Positions 1-5,548 of a DNA stretch of 7,337 nt are shown here, piece by piece. The position numbers were made by a program, and so were the translations under genes. The DNA lies in the NCBI GenBank assembly GCA_030637365.1, contig DAOWGR010000162.1:1-7337 (forward strand), given 5' to 3'. The DNA is from Elusimicrobiota bacterium. GTDB taxonomy: Bacteria > Elusimicrobiota > Elusimicrobia > Elusimicrobiales > UBA9959. The notes beneath the pieces are model-generated. The model was not told where the DNA came from. It was given only the letters and a program-made list of their open reading frames with translations, and made no database searches. Position 1 is the stretch's first letter. Each line of letters starts with the position of its first letter.

Positions 1-7
1 AAAATCT

Positions 8-106
8 ATGAATTTAAAAATTGATTTAAAAACATTAGCTAAAGCCATAAACGGAAAGATTATTAAAGATTCCGAAGATACTCCTTTTAATTCTTTTGTA
101 ACTTAG
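8..106 (+). pseudogene. murF: N-terminal segment of murF, cut off by an in-frame TAG
   Basis: An ATG at 8 opens a 32-codon stretch in the same frame as the downstream murF ORF and stops at TAG 104-106. It reads like the normal MurF start: the LKTLAKAINGKI region resembles the MurF pattern of a short strand and helix, and it leads into VT-stop-TRN. E. coli MurF has TDTRKL there, so the TAG stands exactly where the conserved Asp of the DTR/DSR motif belongs. Read through, the gene from 8 to 1372 has 454 codons before the final stop, close to the 452 residues of E. coli MurF. Only 7 bases precede the ATG, so no ribosome-binding site can be judged. An ATGA overlap with an upstream gene such as murE is possible but not visible. 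The cause could be a nonsense mutation, an assembly error or read-through. Confidence 0.7.
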
Positions 107-115
107 ACGCGAAAT

Positions 116-1372
116 TTGACAAAAGACGCTTTTTTCTGGGCGCTTAAAGCAAAGATTTTTGACGCGCATGATTTTCTTGACTCAAATATCGCGAAAAACT
201 CCAAAGGATGGATAATTGAAAAAACCAAAATAAATAATTTAAAAATTTTGCCCGAATGCGTGATAGCGGTTGATGATACTTTAAAAGCCCTTCAAAAACT
301 CGCCTCTTTCCACAGAGACAAATTCAACATACCTTTAATAACCGTTACCGGTTCAAACGGAAAAACAACCACCAAAGAAATGCTTTTTTCCATTTTAAAT
401 GAAAAAGGAAAAACTTGCTCAAATAGAGGGAATTTCAACAATCAATTCGGCGCGCCTTTTTCTTTGCTTGAACTTGATAAAAGCCATAAATACGGTGTTT
501 TTGAATTGGGCGCCTCGCGCAAGGGAGATATTGCGGAACTTGGAGCGATAGCCAAACCAACAACGGCAATTATTACCAATATAGCTCCCGCTCATCTTGA
601 ATTTTTCGGTGATATTGAAACCATTTATAAAACCAAAACCGAAATAGTCGAACACATTTCAAAAGACGGCTGCCTTATATATAATTCGGATGATATTTTT
701 CTCACGCGCCTAAAAAACAATACCGAAAAAAAATTAAGCTTCGGAACAAATGATAAAGCCGATATTATAGCGACAAACACAGCGGGTGATTTTATACTTT
801 CATTTAAAAAAACAAATGAAAGCGTTATCCTTAAACTTCCGGTCTCAGGTATTCACAATCAAATGAATGCCGCCGCGGCCGCCGCGGCCGCCACAGCCAA
901 TGGTTTCTCAATGGAAATGATAAAACGCGGACTTGAGGCTTTCAAACCGGAACCTATGCGCATGCAAATTTTTAAATCGGGAAAATTAACCGTTATTTTT
1001 GACGCTTATAATGCCAATCCCCAGTCAATGAAAGCAGCCATTAACTGCCTAAAATCGGATTATCCGCCGCCTTATTATTTGGTTCTTGGAGACATGAAAG
1101 AACTGGGAGACTATTCGCCGGAATATCACGCGCAATTGGGAAAATTAATCGCGGAAAATAACTTTGATTCCATATTTCTTGCAGGACAGGAAATGAAAAA
1201 CGCTTATGAAACGGCTTTGCAATATAACTCATCCGCGCGCATCACTTATTCAAAAAACTATTTGTCATGGCTTAATGACGCGCAAAAAATATTCAAAACC
1301 GGAAAAGGCACCATGCTGATAAAAGCTTCGCGAGCGATGAATTTTGAAAAAATAATTGAGAGTATTAAATAA
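116..1372 (+). CDS. murF: UDP-N-acetylmuramoyl-tripeptide--D-alanyl-D-alanine ligase (MurF)
   Basis: Cytoplasmic ATP-dependent Mur ligase that joins D-Ala-D-Ala to the UDP-MurNAc-tripeptide, giving the pentapeptide used by MraY. Counting from TTG 116 (418 residues), the end of the N-terminal substrate domain is visible (ALKAKIFDAHDF, family AlkGerfDGHdF). The P-loop TGSNGKTTTKE lies at about 78-88, followed by GNFNNQFGAP, ELGAS and the NIAPAHLEFFG region of the central ATPase domain. The C-terminal domain has FDAYNANPQSM, LGDMKELG and IKASRAMNFE. These together separate MurF from MurC, MurD and MurE. The TTG start has no Shine-Dalgarno sequence and would remove about 36 residues including the DTR motif, so 116 is probably only the first start after the amber codon; the ancestral start is ATG 8. 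Reinitiation at TTG, 9 bases after the TAG, is possible. An eight-alanine run encoded at 869-892 sits in the HNQMNA motif region, where the family is normally Ala-rich. Confidence 0.9.
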   Translation: MTKDAFFWALKAKIFDAHDFLDSNIAKNSKGWIIEKTKINNLKILPECVIAVDDTLKALQKLASFHRDKFNIPLITVTGSNGKTTTKEMLFSILNEKGKTCSNRGNFNNQFGAPFSLLELDKSHKYGVFELGASRKGDIAELGAIAKPTTAIITNIAPAHLEFFGDIETIYKTKTEIVEHISKDGCLIYNSDDIFLTRLKNNTEKKLSFGTNDKADIIATNTAGDFILSFKKTNESVILKLPVSGIHNQMNAAAAAAAATANGFSMEMIKRGLEAFKPEPMRMQIFKSGKLTVIFDAYNANPQSMKAAINCLKSDYPPPYYLVLGDMKELGDYSPEYHAQLGKLIAENNFDSIFLAGQEMKNAYETALQYNSSARITYSKNYLSWLNDAQKIFKTGKGTMLIKASRAMNFEKIIESIK

Positions 1373-1403
1373 CGATAGAGACAAGAGATCAGAAGCAAGA
1401 AGT

Positions 1404-1526
1404 CACCCTTAGGAATCTGCCACAGTCTTTAGACTGAAAGATTCCAAGGCTATGCCGGGTGCCGTATCAGAAGCAATGCTATCAGACGGCCAAGGATGTT
1501 AGTCCCGTGAACAAAGTTACACAGGG
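1404..1526 (+). ncRNA. Structured-RNA-like block, possibly the 3' end of a decayed IS200/IS605-type element
   Basis: Three hairpins lie in a row in a non-coding gap. The first pairs GGAATCT (1412-1418) with AGATTCC (1439-1445), enclosing CAGTC TTTA GACTG (1423-1436). CCTT 1407-1410 and AAGG 1446-1449 can extend it, or CACCC 1404-1408 can pair instead with GGGTG 1457-1461. The second pairs GCCGT 1461-1465 with ACGGC 1486-1490, has a TATCAGA direct repeat as an internal loop and is capped by AGC/GCT. The third pairs CCC, GTG and AAC (1504-1512) with GTT, CAC and GGG (1516-1526) around an AAA loop. CCAAGG occurs twice (1444-1449, 1490-1495). A final hairpin of CCCGTG...GGGAG type is typical of IS200/IS605 right ends and TnpB-associated RNAs; that assignment is inference from general appearance. 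No T-run follows any hairpin, so an intrinsic terminator is unlikely. No transposase gene is present, and I do not recognise a named riboswitch. Confidence 0.35.
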
Positions 1527-1600
1527 AGAAACGGCAACAACGGATAACGGAAAAAAGTCAGAGGCGAGATGTCAGAGACAAACGGCAACAAAACGATTAA
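1527..1600 (+). repeat. T-poor spacer with repeated ACGGCAACAA words
   Basis: This stretch has about four T in its first 70 bases and carries near-repeated words: ACGGCAACAACGG at 1531-1543, GATAACGG just after, and ACGGCAACAAAACG at 1582-1595. Similar words occur in the mraY-murD spacer. No ORF or start codon with a ribosome-binding site is seen. The words resemble the reverse complement of the outer arms (TTTTGTTGTT and CTGCCGT) of the hexamer-repeat leaders without the hexamer core, so they may be degenerate inverted relatives. Confidence 0.4.
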
Positions 1601-1634
1601 AATATTATGTAATTCGGCAATATTAAGCAAATAA

Positions 1635-1662
1635 GTTAATATGATAACAATATCACTATAAT
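1635..1662 (+). promoter_or_regulatory. Candidate sigma-70-type promoter for mraY
   Basis: A perfect TATAAT lies at 1657-1662 inside a strongly AT-rich stretch (about 1592-1662), 60 bases before the mraY start. The -35 is weak: TTAATA at 1636-1641 with a 15-base spacer or GTTAAT at 1635-1640 with a 16-base spacer. Transcription would begin near 1669, making the hexamer repeat the 5' leader of mraY. The 350-base gap after murF makes an own promoter for mraY reasonable, but in AT-rich DNA a chance TATAAT is common. Confidence 0.4.
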
Positions 1663-1666
1663 GCGC

Positions 1667-1706
1667 TTTTGTCGTTCTTGAACTTGATCTCAACCTCAAT
1701 CTGCCA
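1667..1706 (+). repeat. Hexamer-repeat leader element, copy A (before mraY)
   Basis: TTTTGTCGTT at 1667-1676 is followed by four hexamers of the pattern CTYRAN (CTTGAA, CTTGAT, CTCAAC, CTCAAT) at 1677-1700 and closed by CTGCCA at 1701-1706. The AAGGAG of mraY begins 6 bases later. The same architecture occurs at 6732-6767 and 6833-6872, and inverted at 6657-6697. The hexamers vary while their 6-base spacing is kept, which points to a repeat family rather than coding sequence. Confidence 0.65.
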
Positions 1707-1722
1707 TTTTTAAGGAGCCACA

Positions 1723-2808
1723 ATGCTATACCATCTTTATAATTTTAGCGAATTTTTAAGTCCCTTGAATGTTTTTCAATATATCACATTCAGAGCGGGT
1801 GGAGCGATTATAACTTCTTTTTTCATGAGCCTGCTTATAGGCCCGTATCTCGTGCGAAAAATAAAAAGCTATAAAATACTTCAAATACAAAGAACCGACG
1901 GCCCTAAAACCCATTTATCAAAAGACGGAACTCCCACCATGGGCGGGCTTTTAATTTTCATAACATTGGTGACGACAACTCTTTTATGGGCAAGAATGGA
2001 TAATCGCTTCATATTGCTTCTTTTATTTACCACGGTCATATTGGCTTTTACAGGATGGATGGACGACTATATTAAACTCGTAAAAAGAAATCCAAAAGGC
2101 GCGAGTTCAAGATTTAAATTCTTTATGCAAATACTCACGGCAGTCGCGGTTGTCACATATCTTGCCGCGTATCCGCCGAATATGGAATTTTCCACATGGC
2201 TTTTGATTCCTTATACAAAAGCTCTTTATGTAAATCTTTATTCCGTTTATTTTGCCATGGCCATGATTGTTATTATCGGCTCTTCCAACGCGGTAAATCT
2301 TACCGACGGCCTGGACGGCCTCGCGGCCGGAAGCATAGTTCTTGCCGCTTTAACTTTTGCCATTCTCGCCTATTCTTCCGGCAATATTAAAATCGCGGAA
2401 TATTTAAAACTGATTTATGTGCCGGGCTCGGGAGAAATAGCCGTTTTTCTGGCGGCCATGATCGGTTCCTGTTTGGGATTTCTTTGGTTTAATTCATATC
2501 CGGCGGAAATTTTCATGGGAGACACCAGTTCGCTTTTTTTGGGCGGCGCCATAGGCGTTTCGGCTTTAGCGACAAAACAAGAACTTCTTCTGCCAATCGC
2601 CGGAGGAATCTTTCTCGTTGAAACGCTTTCGGTAATACTTCAAATGAGCTCTTATAAATTCCGCGATAAAAAAAGATTGTTTTTGATGGCGCCATTGCAT
2701 CACCATTTTGAGCTTAAAGGAATAGCCGAACCCAAGGTCACAACGAGGTTTTTAATCATAGGCGTTATGCTTATGCTTTTGGCTCTTTCCTCGCTAAAGA
2801 TAAGATAA
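1723..2808 (+). CDS. mraY: Phospho-N-acetylmuramoyl-pentapeptide-transferase (MraY)
   Basis: Integral membrane enzyme that transfers phospho-MurNAc-pentapeptide from UDP to undecaprenyl phosphate, forming lipid I on the inner face of the cytoplasmic membrane. At 361 residues it matches the family (about 360). Visible landmarks: KTHLSKDGTPTMGG at 62-75, the Asp pair in GWMDDYIK (D114, D115), SSNAVNLTDGLDGLA at 187-201, the Mg-binding Asp in FMGDTSSLFLGG (D267), and the HHHFELKG loop with H326-H328. Hydrophobic segments fit the usual ten membrane spans. Most bacteria have GDTGS or GDVGS at the D267 motif; here it is GDTSS, a mild variant. The start is well supported by AAGGAG at 1712-1717, 5 bases before ATG. 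It follows murF in standard dcw order but is separated by an unusually long 350-base gap with its own candidate promoter. Confidence 0.97.
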   Translation: MLYHLYNFSEFLSPLNVFQYITFRAGGAIITSFFMSLLIGPYLVRKIKSYKILQIQRTDGPKTHLSKDGTPTMGGLLIFITLVTTTLLWARMDNRFILLLLFTTVILAFTGWMDDYIKLVKRNPKGASSRFKFFMQILTAVAVVTYLAAYPPNMEFSTWLLIPYTKALYVNLYSVYFAMAMIVIIGSSNAVNLTDGLDGLAAGSIVLAALTFAILAYSSGNIKIAEYLKLIYVPGSGEIAVFLAAMIGSCLGFLWFNSYPAEIFMGDTSSLFLGGAIGVSALATKQELLLPIAGGIFLVETLSVILQMSSYKFRDKKRLFLMAPLHHHFELKGIAEPKVTTRFLIIGVMLMLLALSSLKIR

Positions 2809-2904
2809 CGAGACAGCGCGGCAGTGCTACAGCGATACGGCACAACAGAAACGGCAAACGAAACAGGCCGCAAATAACCAACAACGGAGAACAACACTCT
2901 CCCG
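2809..2904 (+). repeat. T-poor spacer with CGGCA...ACAG repeats
   Basis: Directly after the mraY stop there is a stretch of about 96 bases with only about six T. It contains three variants of a CGGCA-to-ACAG unit: 2820-2833, 2838-2848 and 2852-2866. AACGGCAAACG here matches the ACGGCA words after murF. No coding potential, promoter or terminator is apparent. Its origin is unknown; it looks like the same degenerate repeat family as 1527-1600. Confidence 0.4.
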
Positions 2905-2905
2905 A

Positions 2906-2934
2906 ATAAGAAGTTTGCAAAGCAAATTTCTTAT
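2906..2934 (+). other. 13-bp hairpin upstream of murD
   Basis: ATAAGAA (2906-2912) pairs with TTCTTAT (2928-2934), G2913 forms a wobble with T2927, and TTTGC (2914-2918) pairs with GCAAA (2922-2926) around an AAA loop. The stem ends right against ATG 2935. No T-run follows, so a classical intrinsic terminator is unlikely. It may affect translation, mRNA processing or partial termination before murD, or be a palindromic intergenic repeat. Confidence 0.6.
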
Positions 2935-2970
2935 ATGGAAATGGATTGGGTGGAATACAGAATAAACATA

Positions 2971-4341
2971 ATGTTTAAACCGATTGAATTTAAAAATAAA
3001 AAAGCTCTGATAATCGGAGCGGGCAAATCCGGGATATGCTGCGCCAATCTTCTTATTTCAAAAGGTTTTGATGTTTTATTGACTGAACAAAAAAAACCGC
3101 GCAAAAACAGCGAGCTATTAAAAAAACTGAATAAAAAGGTTAAAATTGAAACAGGAGGCCATTCCAAAAATATTTTTTCTCGCGATTTTGCCGTTAAAAG
3201 CCCCGGAATCCCCAATTCAAGCGCTGTAATTAAAAATCTTAAAAAAAAGTCAGTTCCCATATTCAGTGAAATTGAAATAGCTTTGGCCTTTATAAAAAAC
3301 GCTAAAATATTCGCCGTTACGGGAACAAACGGCAAAACAACAACAGTCACGCTTTTAAATGAAATCTTTAAAGAAGAATTTAAAAAATCAGCGCGCTCAA
3401 CTTGGGCCTGCGGAAATATGGGCAGACCGGTCTCGCTTATAGCAAATAAAGTCAGGGCCGGAGATTTTCTGGCAATGGAAATATCCAGCTATCAGCTTGA
3501 AGACTCCTCTTATATCAAGCCCAATGTCTCCTGCGCGCTTAATATAACTCCCGACCATATAGCGCATCACGGCGGTTTTAAAAAATATATTCGGGCAAAA
3601 ACAAAAATATTCAAATTTCAAGACAAAAACGATTTTTGCGTTTTAAACCGCGCCGATAAAGATAAATTCGCCGAAAGCAAAACTTTCTCAAAAAAATTAT
3701 TCTTTTCTTTGGCGCGAAAACCGAAAATCAACGCGTATCTGAAAAATAAAACCATTCATTTAAATTTTGAAACCGAAAAAATAAAACTAAAGCCTTCCAA
3801 ATTATACGGGCTTCATAATATTGAAAACTCAATGACGGCCGCTCTAATGGCTGTTGCCGGCGGCGTAAAAGCGCGAAATATTCAAAAAGCTTTTGATAAT
3901 TTTAAAGGCGTTAAACACCGCATTCAACCGATAAAAGCGTTAAAAGGAATAAAATTTATAAATGATTCAAAAGCGACGAATATCAATTCCGTTATGGCGG
4001 CTCTCCGGGCTCTGGCGGAACCCGATAAAAACATTCTGCTTATTCTGGGGGGAAAAGATAAAGGTTCGTCTTATAAACCTCTCGCTCCTCTTATCCGAAA
4101 GCATGTTAAAGGAATATTAACAATCGGAGAAGCGGCGAGGAAAATAGAAAAAGAATTTAAAAGTTTGACCGCCGTAATTTCGGCCAAAACGATGAATACC
4201 GCGGTAAAAACGGCTTTTAAAAAAGCGAAAAAAAACGACATAGTGCTTCTTTCTCCGGCTTGCGCCTCTTTTGACCAATTTAAAAACTTTGAGGACAGGG
4301 GCGACGCGTTTATAAAGGCGGTGAAAAAATTACGCCAATGA
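2971..4341 (+). CDS. murD: UDP-N-acetylmuramoyl-L-alanine--D-glutamate ligase (MurD)
   Basis: Cytoplasmic Mur ligase that adds D-glutamate to UDP-MurNAc-L-Ala using ATP. From ATG 2971 it has 456 residues. The N-terminal Rossmann-like domain begins KKALIIGAGKSG (10-21) and includes VKSPGIP (75-81). The ATPase domain has TGTNGKTTT (117-125), GNMGRP (148-153), EISSYQLE (170-177) and NITPDHIAHHGG (191-202; the family usually has DHLDRH, so one Asp is replaced by Ala). The C-terminal domain has INDSKATNINSV, LILGGKDKG and LLSPACASFDQFKNFEDRGDAF, which are diagnostic for MurD. An in-frame ATG at 2935 would add 12 residues, but it abuts a hairpin, has no Shine-Dalgarno sequence and lies outside the normal family start. 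ATG 2971 also lacks a clear Shine-Dalgarno sequence, so the start is not certain. The stop overlaps ftsW by ATGA, suggesting translational coupling. Confidence 0.96.
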   Translation: MFKPIEFKNKKALIIGAGKSGICCANLLISKGFDVLLTEQKKPRKNSELLKKLNKKVKIETGGHSKNIFSRDFAVKSPGIPNSSAVIKNLKKKSVPIFSEIEIALAFIKNAKIFAVTGTNGKTTTVTLLNEIFKEEFKKSARSTWACGNMGRPVSLIANKVRAGDFLAMEISSYQLEDSSYIKPNVSCALNITPDHIAHHGGFKKYIRAKTKIFKFQDKNDFCVLNRADKDKFAESKTFSKKLFFSLARKPKINAYLKNKTIHLNFETEKIKLKPSKLYGLHNIENSMTAALMAVAGGVKARNIQKAFDNFKGVKHRIQPIKALKGIKFINDSKATNINSVMAALRALAEPDKNILLILGGKDKGSSYKPLAPLIRKHVKGILTIGEAARKIEKEFKSLTAVISAKTMNTAVKTAFKKAKKNDIVLLSPACASFDQFKNFEDRGDAFIKAVKKLRQ

Positions 4342-5477
4342 TAAAAAAAAACCGGCAAAAAAGATTCTTCTCAAACTTATTTAATAATAAAAATTTCAAA
4401 CGCATGGATTTTTCATTTCTCTTTTTAAGCGGAATACTTGTAATCTTCGGACTGCTTTCTTTATATTCCTCCAGCGCCATATACGCCGCCAATAAATACG
4501 CGGATTCATTTTATTTCGTGAAAAGGCAAATTTTATGGATATTTATAGGACTTGGTTTTATGGCCTTTGCAAGCGGAGTAAATTATAGAAAACTGAGGCT
4601 TTTTATAAAACCCGCCATTCTAACCGCCATAGCCCTCCTGATAATAACTCTTTTTTGCGAGCCCATAGCTCATGTCAGACGCTGGATTCCCCTTGGATTT
4701 ATGAATTTTCAAACCAGTGAATTGGCGAAAATAATGATAATAATTTACTTTGCCGATTATTTTGACCGCAATATAAGCAAAATTATTTCCAACTGGAAAG
4801 CTTTACTGGAGCCAATGGCAATTTTCGCCGCGATATTGACTCTTATTACCATGCAGCCGGATTTGGGAACGCCGGCGATTATATTTATAGTGGCGCTATT
4901 GATTTTCTTTGCCGCGGGATTAAAAAAACGCCATATCATTATTCCGATATTGGCCATGACACCCTTATTCATATACGAATTATTCGCCCACAGCTATCGC
5001 TTGGAAAGAATAAAAGTGTTTTTATCGCCATGGAGCGATCAAACGAACGCCGGTTATCAAATTGTGCAATCCCTTCTTGCCGTAGGCTCGGGAGGCTGGT
5101 TTGGAAAAGGTTTTGGCGCGTCACAATTAAAACTTATGTATTTGCCCGAACCGCATACCGATTTCATATTTCCGATAATCGCGGAAGAACTGGGAATGTT
5201 CGGCGGCATGGCGGTGGTAAGCCTTTTTCTGATTCTTCTTTTAAAAGGAATAAAAATCGCCAAAACCGCGAATAATTTATTTTCCTCGCTATTGACGCTT
5301 GGATTAATATTCAGCATATCCATGCAGGCTTTTTTTAATATTGCCATGACAATAGGCCTTATTCCGACTAAAGGGCTTCCTCTGCCTTTCTTCTCTTATG
5401 GAGGCTCTTCCATGGTAATGTCTCTTATGGCAATAGGAATTATTCTTAATATTTCAGCTCAGCGGCGCGTATCATGA
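4338..5477 (+). CDS. ftsW: Peptidoglycan glycosyltransferase FtsW (SEDS family)
   Basis: Polytopic membrane protein that polymerises lipid II into glycan strands at the division septum, working with a class B penicillin-binding protein. Its 379 residues include a short basic cytoplasmic N-terminus followed by hydrophobic segments fitting ten spans. SEDS landmarks: DSFYFVKRQ (56-64), VRRWIPLG with QTSELAK (113-131; family QPSELAK), QPDLGT (173-178), PWSD (231-234), GYQIVQSLLAVGSGGWFGKG (239-258), and YLPEPHTDFIFPIIAEELG (268-286). The Asp in that last motif (D275) corresponds to the catalytic Asp of FtsW/RodA. The end has IPTKGLPLPFFSYGGSS. FtsW rather than RodA is chosen because of its place between murD and murG. 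The ATG overlaps the murD stop; no strong Shine-Dalgarno sequence is visible, fitting coupling. A later ATG at 4404 would also keep all spans. Confidence 0.95.
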   Translation: MIKKNRQKRFFSNLFNNKNFKRMDFSFLFLSGILVIFGLLSLYSSSAIYAANKYADSFYFVKRQILWIFIGLGFMAFASGVNYRKLRLFIKPAILTAIALLIITLFCEPIAHVRRWIPLGFMNFQTSELAKIMIIIYFADYFDRNISKIISNWKALLEPMAIFAAILTLITMQPDLGTPAIIFIVALLIFFAAGLKKRHIIIPILAMTPLFIYELFAHSYRLERIKVFLSPWSDQTNAGYQIVQSLLAVGSGGWFGKGFGASQLKLMYLPEPHTDFIFPIIAEELGMFGGMAVVSLFLILLLKGIKIAKTANNLFSSLLTLGLIFSISMQAFFNIAMTIGLIPTKGLPLPFFSYGGSSMVMSLMAIGIILNISAQRRVS

Positions 5478-5481
5478 CAAT

Positions 5482-5515
5482 AAAAAAACCAATTACACCT
5501 CCGAGGTGTAATTGG
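5482..5515 (-). terminator. Intrinsic terminator-like hairpin facing the minus strand
   Basis: CCAATTACACCT (5489-5500) pairs perfectly over 12 bp with AGGTGTAATTGG (5504-5515) around a CCG loop. On the + strand it is preceded by seven A (5482-5488) and followed by no T-run, so the canonical stem plus U-tract exists only for leftward transcription. All visible genes are on the + strand, so such a terminator would act on antisense RNA. On the + strand the same stem sits in the ftsW-murG leader, 17 bases before the murG ribosome-binding site. Confidence 0.6.
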
Positions 5516-5532
5516 TAAAACAAAATGCGGCG

Positions 5533-5540
5533 AGAAAGGA
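5533..5540 (+). promoter_or_regulatory. Ribosome-binding site that decides the murG start
   Basis: AGAAAGGA lies 8 bases before ATG 5549. The upstream in-frame ATG at 5525 would place this site inside the coding sequence and has no such site of its own, so 5549 is preferred. Confidence 0.75.
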
Positions 5541-5548
5541 TTATTAAT

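Noticed and set aside
104..106. Genome-wide reassignment of TAG to an amino acid
   Set aside because: A single in-frame TAG among roughly 2,000 codons of conserved genes is much too few for a recoded genome; a local error or mutation is more likely.
1373..1722. CRISPR array, tRNA or known riboswitch in the murF-mraY gap
   Set aside because: No regularly spaced identical repeats, no tRNA cloverleaf with a T-loop GTTCRAN sequence, and none of the riboswitch core motifs I know could be found.
2935..2970. Upstream murD start at ATG 2935
   Set aside because: It abuts a hairpin, lacks a Shine-Dalgarno sequence and adds 12 residues not typical of MurD; ATG 2971 gives the usual distance to the GAGKSG loop.
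2931..3350. 139-codon open frame on the minus strand opposite murD
   Set aside because: It lies wholly over well-conserved murD sequence in the opposite strand, has no ribosome-binding site and no recognisable domain; it is a shadow frame.
5525..5548. Upstream murG start at ATG 5525
   Set aside because: The extra eight codons contain the Shine-Dalgarno sequence of ATG 5549 and add residues not found in the family.
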